Positions 53,640 to 62,608 are shown, numbered from the stretch's first letter. The stretch: DNA of 64,000 nucleotides from Gaiellasilicea sp963765705 (GCA_963765705.1 CAVXXJ010000001.1:62001-126000); one strand, 5' to 3'. The notes: generated by a model not told the origin, from the sequence alone. Made by a program: numbers and translations.

Positions 53640-54962
53640 ATGCACCGTTACCTGTGGGCGGCCTTGCTCGGCGCCGTCGCGCTGGGTCTCGTCACGCTGG
53701 GCCTCGTCGGCGCCGCCGGCGCGCGCAACGGTTCCGGATACGAGGTCTGGGCCGTCGACCAGTCGAACACGAACGGAACGACGAGCGGAGGGACGATCCA
53801 CGTCTACGACGGCCACAGCCTCGAGGGGCGGGACGCGTCGGACGCTCGAGCGGAGCGGATCGACCTCGGCGCCGCAGGCGGCCTCTGCGTGGCCCAGACG
53901 GGTACGGCACCGGTCCGCCCGCACATGCTCTTCTTCAACACCGCCGAGTCGCATGCGGTCGTCGCGTTCGTCGCGTCCGGGCACGTCCTCTTCCTCGACG
54001 CGGACGAGCGGACGCCGCTCGCGTGCATCGACGTCGGCCTTCAGGCACATGCGGCTGTGCCCTCACCGGACGAGTCGTACGTCGTCGTCGCGAACCAGAA
54101 CGGGAAGCTGCTGCAACGGATCTCGACCGACTACTCGACGAACACGTTCACCCTGGAGTCGGGCGCCACGCTCGACCTCGCGAACGGGACGACGCCGACG
54201 GGGGCTCTGCGGCAGGATCCGGTGCTCCGGCCCGACAACGCTCCCATCTGCCCGCTCATCGACTCGACGAGCCGGCTCACGTTCGTGACGCTGCGCGGCG
54301 GCGGGCTCTTCGTCGTCGACAGCCGGGCGACGCCGATGCGGATCGTCGCGGAGTACGACCGCGAGACGATCCACGGCAACGGGTGCGGCGGGATCGAGAC
54401 GGACGGAAAGATGTACGTCGACTCGGGCGGCGGCACGGCGACGAACATGTCCGAGTTCGACGTCTACGCGTTCACACTGGCGGACTTCCGGCTGCCCGCT
54501 GCCGCAGTGTGCACCTTCGCGCAGCCGAACCTGCCCACGGCCAAGCTCGTCGTCAGCCAGGACGACCGCGGGCACACGGACGCCCACGGCGTCACGCTGA
54601 CGAAGCACGACCGCTATCTCTGGGTGGCCGACCGGGCGGGCAACCGGATCCTGGTGATCGAGACCGAGACTGACCAGGTCGTCGACGAAATCTCATTGGC
54701 CGGGACGCTCAGCGACGATCCCTCGCCCGATCTACTCGCGCTCGCGCCGGCGGGCAACCGGGTCTTCTCCACGTTCCGGGGCTCGCTGCCGCTCTCGGGT
54801 GACCCGCACGCCTCGACGGGGAGCACTCCCGGCCTCGGAGTGATCCGCGTCCAGCACGGCGGCCGCTCGGGCGAGCTGCAGGCGATCGCACGGATCTCGA
54901 ACGTCGACGCCGGCGGGATCGAGCGCGCCGACCCGCACGGCCTGCGCGTCCGGGAGAAGTAA
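53640..54962 (+). CDS. secreted YVTN-like beta-propeller protein
   Basis: 440 residues from ATG 53640 with GGAGGG upstream. Signal/anchor (LLGAVALGLVTLGLVGAAGA), then repeats of propeller type: ESHAVVAFVASGHVLFLDAD, SPDESYVVVANQNGKLLQRI, TFVTLRGGGLFVVDSRAT, DRYLWVADRAGNRILVIETE. About seven blades. There are Cys pairs (GLCVAQ/ACIDVG; ICPLID/CGGIET) suggesting disulfides. Role unknown, perhaps ligand or metal binding outside the cell. Confidence 0.75.
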   Translation: MHRYLWAALLGAVALGLVTLGLVGAAGARNGSGYEVWAVDQSNTNGTTSGGTIHVYDGHSLEGRDASDARAERIDLGAAGGLCVAQTGTAPVRPHMLFFNTAESHAVVAFVASGHVLFLDADERTPLACIDVGLQAHAAVPSPDESYVVVANQNGKLLQRISTDYSTNTFTLESGATLDLANGTTPTGALRQDPVLRPDNAPICPLIDSTSRLTFVTLRGGGLFVVDSRATPMRIVAEYDRETIHGNGCGGIETDGKMYVDSGGGTATNMSEFDVYAFTLADFRLPAAAVCTFAQPNLPTAKLVVSQDDRGHTDAHGVTLTKHDRYLWVADRAGNRILVIETETDQVVDEISLAGTLSDDPSPDLLALAPAGNRVFSTFRGSLPLSGDPHASTGSTPGLGVIRVQHGGRSGELQAIARISNVDAGGIERADPHGLRVREK

Positions 54963-55006
54963 CCGGGAGCACCGAGCAGGGTCGGCGTTCGCGCCGGCCC
55001 TGCTCT

Positions 55007-55240
55007 CTACGTCCGGTCGCGCTCCTCGATCGTCGGCAGCTCGGCGAGATCGCGCTCGACGCTCGCCGCGAACTCCTCTTCCTCCTCGGAGCGGATCAGC
55101 TTGAGGCTTGCCTTCCGCTTGCTGCGCTCTCGCTGCCGGCGCGCGTCGGCGCCGACGAACCTGCCCACACGCGACCACTCCGCGCCGATCACGACCGCCA
55201 CAGCGAGGGCCAGCAGCACGATCCAGGGCCAGCTCACCAT
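55007..55240 (-). CDS. small single-pass membrane protein
   Basis: 77 residues. A membrane helix (WPWIVLLALAVAVVIGAEW) and a charged cytoplasmic tail (RRQRERSKRKASLKLIRSEE, EEEFAASVERDLAELPTIEE). Start GTG/ATG at 55240 on the minus strand is convergent with nothing and divergent from the copper protein 40 bp away. TTCCAG/CTGGAA half-sites lie in that gap. Function unknown. Confidence 0.65.
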   Translation of the reverse strand: MVSWPWIVLLALAVAVVIGAEWSRVGRFVGADARRQRERSKRKASLKLIRSEEEEEFAASVERDLAELPTIEERDRT

Positions 55241-55280
55241 TCCAGTGTACCCCTGGAAATGCTGGGGCTACAGTGCTGTC

Positions 55281-56540
55281 ATGGCCCGGATCGCTCGCGT
55301 CCTGATCGTCGTCGCCGCACTCGCGCTCGTCGTGCCCGCGCTCGCGCACGCCCGCGAGCGGACGCTCACCTTCACGACGGCCGCGATCTCGGTTCCCGGC
55401 TACGGGGTCGCCCAGCAGCCGCTGCCCGCCGCGTCGCCGGCTGTCGACGGTTACGTCGTCGGCATGGAGGCCGAGGTCGTGGACGCGGCCGGCAAGGTGC
55501 AGGGCCGCGACAAGGTGATGCTCCACCACATCGTCTTCGCCAAGCTCGGCGTTCCCGACTACACCTGCGGCGGCTTCACGGAGCGCTTCTTCGCCGAGGG
55601 CGAGGAGCGGCTCGCGCTCTCACTCCCGCGCGGCTACGGCTATCCGAACAAGGCGTCCGACCGGTGGGCCCTGCTGTACATGCTGATGAACCACAAGCCT
55701 CAGCGTCTGAACGGGTTCATCCGCTACACGGTGCGCTACGTCACCGGCGAGGCGCTGATGCCCGTGAAACCGGTCTGGCTCGACGTCCGCAATTGCACGG
55801 GCGGCATCGACCCCGTCTTCGACGTTCCCGGCGGCGGCAAGCGCTTCTCGACCTTCACGAGGACCGCGGACTTCACGATGCCCGGGAGCGGCAGGCTGAT
55901 CGCCGGCGGTGGCCACCTGCACGGAGGCGGGATCCGACTCGAGCTCCGCAACGCGACGTGCGGCACGGTCCCGTTCGAGTCTCGCCCGACCTGGGGCGGT
56001 CCGAAGCCGAGGCCTCTACTGCACGAGCCCGGCCCGACGAAGATGTCGTCGTTCCACTCGACTGCGGGGATCCCGGTTGCGAAGGGGCAGAAACTGCGAC
56101 TGGCCGCGGTCTACGACAACCGGGCGCCGCACACCCGGGCGATGGGGATCATGCTCGTGTGGCTCGCTCCGGGAGCCGTCAACGGCTGCGGCGCGACGCC
56201 GCGTCTCGAGATCGATCTCGGCAACCCGTCGGCGCCGCCGGCCTTCTCGATGCCGCTGCCCCGCAAGCCGACAGGCCCGGTCTCGACGGCGAAGTCGACC
56301 TTCGTCGGCGACTTCAGCTACGGCAACGAGCGCGTCTCGCTGAAGCGCGGCACGACCTTCACGTGGCGGTTCATGGGCCGGTTCCAGCACGACGTCACGG
56401 TGGTCGGCGGCCCGGAAGGCTTCTCGGCGCCGTGGACACAGACGGGCGTCTTCAAGCACCGCTTCACGAAGACCGGCACCTATCGCCTGTTCTGCTCGCT
56501 CCACCCGGCGAGGATGGTGCAGCAAATAACCGTCCGCTAG
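55281..56540 (+). CDS. secreted PHM-like domain fused to a cupredoxin domain
   Basis: 419 residues from ATG 55281. Signal peptide (VLIVVAALALVVPALAHA). Residues about 30-290 resemble copper type II ascorbate-dependent monooxygenase halves: MLHHIVFAK and the H-x-H motif GGGHLHGGGIRLEL, plus SSFHSTAGIPV. Residues about 330-419 are a plastocyanin/cupredoxin-like domain with His in RFQHDVTVVGGPEGF and C-x2-H-x3-M in RLFCSLHPARMVQ, a complete type 1 copper site. A protein with both a possible monooxygenase copper site and an electron carrier is plausible, but ligands of the first domain are not all located. Confidence 0.8.
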   Translation: MARIARVLIVVAALALVVPALAHARERTLTFTTAAISVPGYGVAQQPLPAASPAVDGYVVGMEAEVVDAAGKVQGRDKVMLHHIVFAKLGVPDYTCGGFTERFFAEGEERLALSLPRGYGYPNKASDRWALLYMLMNHKPQRLNGFIRYTVRYVTGEALMPVKPVWLDVRNCTGGIDPVFDVPGGGKRFSTFTRTADFTMPGSGRLIAGGGHLHGGGIRLELRNATCGTVPFESRPTWGGPKPRPLLHEPGPTKMSSFHSTAGIPVAKGQKLRLAAVYDNRAPHTRAMGIMLVWLAPGAVNGCGATPRLEIDLGNPSAPPAFSMPLPRKPTGPVSTAKSTFVGDFSYGNERVSLKRGTTFTWRFMGRFQHDVTVVGGPEGFSAPWTQTGVFKHRFTKTGTYRLFCSLHPARMVQQITVR

Positions 56541-56545
56541 AGACT

Positions 56546-56564
56546 TTGTGTTTCAGAAACACAA
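56546..56564. repeat. palindrome copy 1 (TTGTGTTTC-A-GAAACACAA)
   Basis: Perfect 9-bp inverted repeat with one central base, AT-rich in a GC-rich region, 5 bp after the stop of the copper protein. It and the second copy are reverse complements of each other (central A here, T there). Either a bidirectional terminator or a protein-binding site. Confidence 0.7.
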
Positions 56565-56594
56565 GCGAGCTCCCGCTCACGAAACGGAGATCGC

Positions 56595-56615
56595 CTTGTG
56601 TTTCTGAAACACAAG
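56595..56615. repeat. palindrome copy 2 (CTTGTGTTTC-T-GAAACACAAG)
   Basis: Perfect 10-bp inverted repeat with one central base, 50 bp centre-to-centre from copy 1, ending 3 bp before the ade stop. Between the copies lies a GC-rich 30-nt stretch. As RNA each copy would be an 8-9 bp stem with a 3-nt loop. Confidence 0.7.
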
Positions 56616-56618
56616 CTC

Positions 56619-58340
56619 TCAGGCCGCGGTGACCCCCACGTTGGCTGCGAGGGGAACCAGTTCGAAGCGGTCGACGTCGACGAGGCCGTGGTCGGTGATC
56701 TTCAGGCTCGGGATCACCGAGAGCGCGAGGAAGGCGAGCGACTGGAACGGTGATTCGACCTCCGATCCGAGCGTGTGGACCGCGGCGACCGTCGCTTCGC
56801 TGGCCTCGATCACGTCCGTGAGCGGCCGGTCCGAGACGAGGCCGGCGACCGGGAGCGGCAGCTCGGCGGTGATCTCGCCGCCGTCGACGACGACCAGGCC
56901 GCCGCCGAGCTCGACGAGGCGCTCGACGGCGCGTGCCATGTCTCCGTCGTCGACGCCGACGACCACGAGGTTGTGCGCGTCGTGCGAGAAGGTCGAGCCG
57001 AAGGCGCCGCGGCGAAGGCCGAAGCCCCGCACGAAGCCACGCCCGATCCGGCCGGTGCCCAGGTGCCGCTCGATCACGGCGATCTTGGCGAGGTCGCGCT
57101 GAGGATCGGCGAGCGCAGCGCCGTCCTCGGCCCGCAACTCCTCCACGAGCGATTCGGTGACGATCTGGCCGGGGACGAGGCCGATCACCCGCGCACTACC
57201 TCCTTCCCAGGGCACGCGGAAGTCCGCCGCCGCGACCGGACGTACGCGCACGCTCTGTGTGACCCACTCCGGCACCGGTGTCGCCGGGATCTCCTCCACC
57301 GCGCGGCCGCGCTTCAGCACGATCTCGGGGATGAAGCGCTCGAGGTCGGGAAGCAGCAGGAGATCGGCCTGGTAGCCGGGAGCGATCGCGCCGAGAGTGC
57401 CGAGGCCGTGCCATAGGGCCGGATGGTGCGACGCCATCACGAGCGCATCCTCGGGTGCGAGGCCGTACCCGACCGCATCGCGCACGAGCGCGTTGATGTG
57501 GCCGTCGGCGGCGATGTGCTCGGGCTCGCGGTCGTCGGTGCAGAACGCCATCCGCGACGGCCCGAACTCGGCGACGAGCGGCACGAGCGCCCGCAGATTC
57601 CGCGCTGCCGACGCTTCCCGGATCAGGAGCCACATGCCCGCGCGTAAGCGCTCCCGCCCCTCGTCGGCCGTGAATGCCTCGTGGTCGGACCCGATCCCAG
57701 CCGCGGCGTACGCCTGCAGCGAGTGCCCCAGGACACCGGGCGCGTGACCGTCGACGCGATCGGCGCCCTCGACTGCCAGCTTCGCAAGCTCGCTCGCCGC
57801 GCCCGAGATCACGCCCGGGAAGTTCATCATCTCGGCGAGGCCGATCACACGCGTCCGACGGAGCAGGCTCTCGAGGTCGCCGGGCGTGAACGGGCGACGC
57901 GGCGACTCGAACCCCGACGCGGGCACGCACGACGACGCCGTGAAGTAGACGTCGAGCGGCAGGTCCTCGCAGACGTCGACCAGCCAGTGCACCCCGTCGG
58001 TGCCGAGCACGTTCGCGATCTCGTGCGGGTCGGCGACGACGGCGGTCGTCCCGAGCGGCAACACCAGGCGCGCGAACTCGGAGGGAAGCAGCTTCGAGGT
58101 CTCGAGGTGCATGTGCGCGTCGATGAAGCCCGGAACGACGAAGGATCCTTCTGCGTCGAGCGTCTCGGTGCCCCGATACTCGCCGAGCCCCGCGATCACG
58201 CCGTCGCAGATCGCGACGTCGACGTCGAGCCACTCGCGCGTGAAGACACTGAGGACGCGGCCCCCGCGGACGACGAGGTCGGCCGGCTCGTCGCCCCGTG
58301 CGACGGCGAGACGCCGCACCAGATCACCCGTCCAAGGCAT
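56619..58340 (-). CDS. ade: adenine deaminase
   Basis: Deaminates adenine to hypoxanthine in purine salvage. 573 residues from ATG 58340. Amidohydrolase metal motif H76/H78 in GFIDAHMHLETSKLLPSEFA, TTAVVADPHEIANVLG, GLAEMMNFPGVISG, DGHAPGVLG and FCTDDREPEHI. The C-terminal adenine-deaminase-specific part has GSTFSHDAHNLVVVG and SPFQSLAFLALSVIPSLKIT. Length matches bacterial Ade. Divergent from a small zinc-ribbon gene. Confidence 0.94.
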   Translation of the reverse strand: MPWTGDLVRRLAVARGDEPADLVVRGGRVLSVFTREWLDVDVAICDGVIAGLGEYRGTETLDAEGSFVVPGFIDAHMHLETSKLLPSEFARLVLPLGTTAVVADPHEIANVLGTDGVHWLVDVCEDLPLDVYFTASSCVPASGFESPRRPFTPGDLESLLRRTRVIGLAEMMNFPGVISGAASELAKLAVEGADRVDGHAPGVLGHSLQAYAAAGIGSDHEAFTADEGRERLRAGMWLLIREASAARNLRALVPLVAEFGPSRMAFCTDDREPEHIAADGHINALVRDAVGYGLAPEDALVMASHHPALWHGLGTLGAIAPGYQADLLLLPDLERFIPEIVLKRGRAVEEIPATPVPEWVTQSVRVRPVAAADFRVPWEGGSARVIGLVPGQIVTESLVEELRAEDGAALADPQRDLAKIAVIERHLGTGRIGRGFVRGFGLRRGAFGSTFSHDAHNLVVVGVDDGDMARAVERLVELGGGLVVVDGGEITAELPLPVAGLVSDRPLTDVIEASEATVAAVHTLGSEVESPFQSLAFLALSVIPSLKITDHGLVDVDRFELVPLAANVGVTAA

Positions 58341-58372
58341 CAGATTTCCCTGCTCGTGTCGATATCGCCAGT

Positions 58373-58534
58373 ATGACCGCGCAGCTCGTGGTTGCGTATG
58401 CCGTGCTCTGGGCGACACTGCTCAAGGCATTGTTCGCCCGCGGGCGCGTGATCCCGGCAGAGTGCCCACGCTGCGGGCGGGTGTTCGAGCGGCGCGAGCT
58501 CGGCCAGCCGGTCTGCCGCTGCGATCCCGCGTAG
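58373..58534 (+). CDS. small protein with membrane helix and zinc-ribbon-like cysteines
   Basis: 53 residues from ATG 58373. A membrane helix (QLVVAYAVLWATLLKALF) then PAECPRCGRVFERRELGQPV ending CRCDPA: C-x2-C and C-x-C are the right spacing for a zinc ribbon. No family recognised. Confidence 0.6.
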   Translation: MTAQLVVAYAVLWATLLKALFARGRVIPAECPRCGRVFERRELGQPVCRCDPA

Positions 58535-58542
58535 TAGGCGCG

Positions 58543-59163
58543 TCAGGCGCCGGGCGGCTCCGGCTCCTCGTACGCCGGCTCGCGCTCGCGTGCGGGCAGG
58601 AGGAGATAGCCGTCGACAACGGCGGCGGCAACGTCGACGAGCTTGCGTCCGGTATTGCGCGACTGGGTGCGGAGCATCTCGAAGGCACGCTGCTCGTCGA
58701 TGCGATGGCGCTCCATCAGGATGCCCTTCGCGCGCTCCGTAACAGCTCGGCGGCCGAACGCGCCCTCCAGGTTCCGGAACTCCGCGAAGCGCTCGAGGAC
58801 GATTTCGAGCGCGCTCTCGATCTCTTCGGCCTCGCCGTCGGCGAGATAGGCGAAGACGCCGCGCCTGGCCGCCTCCTTGATGAAGCCTGGGTCCTCGACC
58901 TCGAGCACAGCGATCACCGGGCAGGCCGCCTCCTGGACGATCTGCGAAATCAGTCCGAGGGCGCGGTCACTGCTCTCCCCCACCGCGACGAGCGCGACGT
59001 CCGGCGTCGAGTGCGCGGTCAGAGCGGCGACCTCCGACACATCGAGCTCGCGCCCGATCACGACATGACCGAGCTTCTCCACGACTTCCGTCATGGATCT
59101 CAGGCGGTCCGCTCGCTCGTTGGCGATCAGGACGCGGAGGGGTTCTGGCCGATCAGTATTCAT
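58543..59163 (-). CDS. ANTAR-domain regulator with pseudo-receiver
   Basis: 206 residues from ATG 59163. The N-terminus is receiver-like (RVLIANERADRLRSMTEVVE, PVIAVLEVEDPGFIKEAARR) but lacks the acidic pair and the phospho-acceptor Asp (PDVALVAVGESSD), so it is probably not phosphorylated. The C-terminus is ANTAR: FGRRAVTERAKGILMERHRI, EQRAFEMLRTQSRNTGRKL. ANTAR domains bind paired RNA hairpins and antiterminate transcription. Nothing nearby shows its target. Confidence 0.87.
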   Translation of the reverse strand: MNTDRPEPLRVLIANERADRLRSMTEVVEKLGHVVIGRELDVSEVAALTAHSTPDVALVAVGESSDRALGLISQIVQEAACPVIAVLEVEDPGFIKEAARRGVFAYLADGEAEEIESALEIVLERFAEFRNLEGAFGRRAVTERAKGILMERHRIDEQRAFEMLRTQSRNTGRKLVDVAAAVVDGYLLLPAREREPAYEEPEPPGA

Positions 59164-59296
59164 TCCGTGCGCTCGCTGTCTTTGGTCGACTTTAACGCGA
59201 AGCGTGTCCTGAGACAATTCCCGTCCCACCAAGCTCGTAATCGGAGTACCCTGATCGGTCCACCACTGCAGACGTGAACGGCGAGGAGCCGGTGCC

Positions 59297-59635
59297 ATGA
59301 CTGACCCACCGAACAGGGAAGCACGGCGCCAGGGCAGAACGCGCGTCTTCAACGAGTGGATCGAGGGCGCGAACGAGAGCATGGGCCTGCATACCGGCAC
59401 CGACCCGTTCCGGTGCGAATGCGGCGACGGCGGCTGCGGCTACCCGGTCGATCTCACACGTATGGAGTACGAGTTGGTGCGATCCCACCCGACGCGGTTC
59501 ATCGTCGCCCGGAACCACGAGAACCCGGAGAGCGACCGGATCGTCGCCGAGCACGAGCGCTACACGGTCGTCGAGAAGATCGTCGGGCTGTCAGCCTGGC
59601 GGGCGCACCGCAGCGATCCGCGCAGCAGCGGCTAG
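59297..59635 (+). CDS. hypothetical protein with C-x-C-x4-C cluster
   Basis: 112 residues from ATG 59297. RVFNEWIEGANESMGLHTGT then FRCECGDGGCGYPVDLTRME, and a helix ending AWRAHRSDPRSSG. Three closely spaced cysteines suggest metal binding. The conserved-looking order (NEWIE, CECGDGGC, FIVARNHENPESDRI, YTVVEKIV) matches a small actinobacterial family of unknown function. Its stop shares CTAG with the M24 gene. Confidence 0.7.
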   Translation: MTDPPNREARRQGRTRVFNEWIEGANESMGLHTGTDPFRCECGDGGCGYPVDLTRMEYELVRSHPTRFIVARNHENPESDRIVAEHERYTVVEKIVGLSAWRAHRSDPRSSG

Positions 59636-60699
59636 AAGACTCGCATCGGCAGCCGCGAGAGCGGCTCGCCGCCGCCGTCCCCGACGAGCCATGTGTCCTG
59701 CATGTAGAGGCAGGCCTTCCCGTCCGCCGCGATCGCGTGCGGGTGCATCGACAACACCATGCCTGTGCGAAGCACCGTTTCCAGCCCCTCACCGACGCGT
59801 GGGTGCTCGATCATCGTCATCCCGATCGAGTGGCCGGTCACGTGGCCGAGGTGGTAGCCACGGTCGCTGAAGCCCTTCGAGACGGCGCGGTGGACGTCGT
59901 GCGCCGTGGCACCGTCGCGCATCGCGGTCAGCGCAGCAGCGTGGTACTCCTGGTACGCCTCGAGCATCGGCTCGACTTCGGGCGGCGTCTTGCCGATCGC
60001 CCGCGAGACCTCGACCCAGTGCATCCCGGGCCCGGCCACCTCGAGCGACGGGAGGACGAAGTCGCCGAGCACGGTCTCGCGCTTCGCGATCCCGAACTCC
60101 GGCCCGGTCAGGACCATGTTCATCGTCAGCCGTCCGCAGCCGCGCTCGATGAAGAGCTCCTCCGCCGGCGCCATCACCTCGGCGGCGGTCTTTCCGGGCT
60201 CGTACGCCGCGTGAAACGCCTCGAAGCCGTCCTCGTTGATGCGGACGCTCTCACGCACCGACTCGAGCTCGGCGTCGCTCTTGACTGCGCGGGCAAGATC
60301 GAATTCGGCATCGAAGGGGACGAGGTCGAGGCCGTCGAGGGCGCGGAAGTCGCGGACGGTCATGATGTAGTCGAGGCCGTAGACGCCGATCCGGCCCCAG
60401 CCGCGGTCACGGGCGGTCGCGGCGATGTGCTCGCCGGGACGGTCGTGGAAGACCTGCTCGAGCTGCGCCGTCCCGTGCTCGCCCACGTAGCGCGCCTCGG
60501 TCGGGAAGACGATCTGCGGCTCGCCGTCCGCCGGCACGACGACGTAGGCGTAGCGGTGCACGATCTGGAAGCCGGAGAGGTACGTGACCGAGCCCTCGAA
60601 GCCGCTGTACTCGCTACCGGAGACGATCAGCGCGTCCAGGTCGTGCTCGGCCATCGCGGCGCGGACGTTGGCATGGCGACGGGTCAGCTCTGCGTCCAA
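59632..60699 (-). CDS. creatinase-like M24 pita-bread protein
   Basis: About 355 residues from TTG 60699, with GGAGG upstream inside the end of the previous gene. N-domain ALIVSGSEYSGFEGSVTYLS, C-domain with VLPSLEVAGPGMHWVEVSRA, HLGHVTGHSIGMTMIEHPRV and HPHAIAADGKACLYMQDTWL. The usual two aspartate metal ligands of aminopeptidase P/prolidase are replaced (LEVAGPGMHW), as in creatinase-type members that hydrolyse guanidino compounds without metal. It overlaps the ketopantoate-reductase-like gene by 16 bp. Confidence 0.85.
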   Translation of the reverse strand: MDAELTRRHANVRAAMAEHDLDALIVSGSEYSGFEGSVTYLSGFQIVHRYAYVVVPADGEPQIVFPTEARYVGEHGTAQLEQVFHDRPGEHIAATARDRGWGRIGVYGLDYIMTVRDFRALDGLDLVPFDAEFDLARAVKSDAELESVRESVRINEDGFEAFHAAYEPGKTAAEVMAPAEELFIERGCGRLTMNMVLTGPEFGIAKRETVLGDFVLPSLEVAGPGMHWVEVSRAIGKTPPEVEPMLEAYQEYHAAALTAMRDGATAHDVHRAVSKGFSDRGYHLGHVTGHSIGMTMIEHPRVGEGLETVLRTGMVLSMHPHAIAADGKACLYMQDTWLVGDGGGEPLSRLPMRVF

Positions 60700-61610
60700 G
60701 AAGCCTCCATTCCTTTGATCAGGGCCACGATGGCCTCGTTGAGCGGTGTCGGAACTCCGTGCTCGCGACCGAAGCGGACGATGCCTCCGTTCAGCCAGTC
60801 GACCTCGGTCGGCCGGCGCGCTTCGACGTCCTGCAGCATCGACGCCTTGTGACCGTACGCGACCTCCGGCTTGGCGGCGTGGTCGATCAGCGCCTCCGGG
60901 TCGGCATCGAGCTCGATCCCCTGCGCGCCGGCGACCGCCTTGCCCTCGTCGACGAGGCCGCTGACGAGCAGGCGCAGGTCGGGTCGTTCGCAGACGCGCC
61001 CGTGCGTGAGGCCGGTGAGAGCGCCGATCGGATTGGTCGAGGCGTTGAAGATCACCTTCCGCCACTGCGCGCCGCGCGCGTCGGCAACCGCCTGTGCGGG
61101 CATGCCGCCGCGGGTGCAGGCGTCGGCGAGACGCTCGATCTCGTCCGGGCTAGCCGGGCTCGGCTCGAAGGGGCCGAACGTCGTGTCGCCCTTGACATCC
61201 CACTGCACCACGCCGGGCTCGACGATCTTCCCGGCAGGGAAGGTCGTGCCGCGGATGACCCGGGCGACGTGCGGCGCGATCCCCTCCTCGTTGCCCACAC
61301 CGTTCTGCACCGAGGCGACGGCGCCGTCCGCGAATGCGTGCGCGGTGGCTCCGATCGCCGCCTCGGTGTGCATCGCCTTCGTCGCGACGATCCCGAAATC
61401 GCATGGCGGGAGCTCCCCGGCATCGGCGGTCGCGCGGATTCCGGTCGCATGCACCTCCCCCGCTCCCGTCAGCCGCAGACCGTTCGCATTGATCGCGTCG
61501 ACGTGCTCGCGGGCGAGGTCGTAGGCCCACACCTCGACGTCCTCGAGCGACGCGAGGTTGGCCGCGAACAGCGACCCGACCGCGCCGCAACCGACGATGC
61601 AGACTCTCAC
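60684..61610 (-). CDS. 2-dehydropantoate 2-reductase-like (ApbA/PanE family)
   Basis: 308 residues from GTG 61610. Rossmann motif VCIVGCGAVGSLFAANLAS, catalytic Lys region FGIVATKAMHTEAAI, NGVGNEEGIAP, RKVIFNASTNPIGALTGLTH and HKASMLQDVEARRPTEVDWL with SMLQD-x-RPTEVD that is diagnostic of the family. True ketopantoate reduction is possible, but its place among transport genes suggests a related 2-oxo-acid reductase. GTGA overlap with livM. Confidence 0.85.
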   Translation of the reverse strand: MRVCIVGCGAVGSLFAANLASLEDVEVWAYDLAREHVDAINANGLRLTGAGEVHATGIRATADAGELPPCDFGIVATKAMHTEAAIGATAHAFADGAVASVQNGVGNEEGIAPHVARVIRGTTFPAGKIVEPGVVQWDVKGDTTFGPFEPSPASPDEIERLADACTRGGMPAQAVADARGAQWRKVIFNASTNPIGALTGLTHGRVCERPDLRLLVSGLVDEGKAVAGAQGIELDADPEALIDHAAKPEVAYGHKASMLQDVEARRPTEVDWLNGGIVRFGREHGVPTPLNEAIVALIKGMEASWTQS

Positions 61611-62608
61611 GCGCTCCTCCGCAACCGCAGCTCGCGGCCGCCGGTGAGCCCGGACGGGCGCAGGATCAGCATCAGGGCCATGAGGGCGCCGAGTATGACC
61701 AGCCGCGACCCCTCGGGCAGGTCGAGCGTGAAGCCGACCGCGATCCCGTCCTCGGCGTTCCCGAGCACCGAGTCGAGCCCGCTCACCGCGAGCGCGCCGA
61801 CGACGGCGCCCCAGAGGCTCGTGACCCCACCGACGACCAGCATCGCCAGCGTCAGGAACGTCAGCTCCAGGTAGACCTGCTCGGTCGTGATCGAGCCGAG
61901 CATGTGCACGAGCAGCCCGCCCGCGAAGCCGCAGAGCCCCCCGGAGAGCGTGAACGCCCAGAGCCGCTGCCGGTGGACGCTGATCCCGACTGCCTGCGCT
62001 GCGGCCGGATCCTCCCTCGTCGCCCGCGCCTTCCGGCCGAGCGGGCTTCGCTGATAGGCATACGCAACGACGACGACCACGAGCGCACCAATGGTGGCCT
62101 GCAGCGCTCCACTCTCCGGGACGAGCGAGAGCGTCGTCGCACCGGGACCGATCTTCGTCCATTCGCGCAGCAGGTTGTGGGTGATCTCGAGCACCGCGAA
62201 CGTCGCGATCCCGGCCGCAAGCCCCGACAGGCGCATCAGCGGCAGGCCGACGAGGAACGCGAACACGCCTCCGACCGCGGCAGCGAGCACGAGCGACGCG
62301 ACGTTGCCGATCGTGTGGTCGCGCAGGAGCGGGAAGAGGTCGGGCAGGATCCCCGTCTTCGACTCCAGCGGCACCGTCATCACGCCGGCCGTGAAGGCGC
62401 CGAGCGCGACGAAGCTGATCTGCCCGAACGAGAGCACGCCCGAGTTGCCGACGAAGACGTAGATCGCGACGACGACGGCGACGGCAACGAGCGCGTTCAG
62501 GAAGTGGATCTCGTTCGAGCGCGAGACGAACGACGATCCGATCCCGACGACGGCGATCAGCAGCATCGGCCCCGCGAGAGCGACCCAGGTGTCGAGCCCC
62601 CGCCTCAT
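61607..62608 (-). CDS. livM: branched-chain amino-acid-type ABC transporter permease LivM
   Basis: 333 residues, about nine helices. Family motifs: VGNSGVLSFGQISFVALGAF (the GxxSLGxxxF motif), VFAFLVGLPLMRLSGLAAGI, AIREDPAAAQAVGISV-type loop (ATREDPAAAQAVGISVHRQR), and GSITTEQVYLELTFLTLAML then GGVTSLWGAVVGAL. One half of the membrane channel with LivH. ATGA/GTGA overlaps on both sides. Confidence 0.92.
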   Translation of the reverse strand: MRRGLDTWVALAGPMLLIAVVGIGSSFVSRSNEIHFLNALVAVAVVVAIYVFVGNSGVLSFGQISFVALGAFTAGVMTVPLESKTGILPDLFPLLRDHTIGNVASLVLAAAVGGVFAFLVGLPLMRLSGLAAGIATFAVLEITHNLLREWTKIGPGATTLSLVPESGALQATIGALVVVVVAYAYQRSPLGRKARATREDPAAAQAVGISVHRQRLWAFTLSGGLCGFAGGLLVHMLGSITTEQVYLELTFLTLAMLVVGGVTSLWGAVVGALAVSGLDSVLGNAEDGIAVGFTLDLPEGSRLVILGALMALMLILRPSGLTGGRELRLRRSA

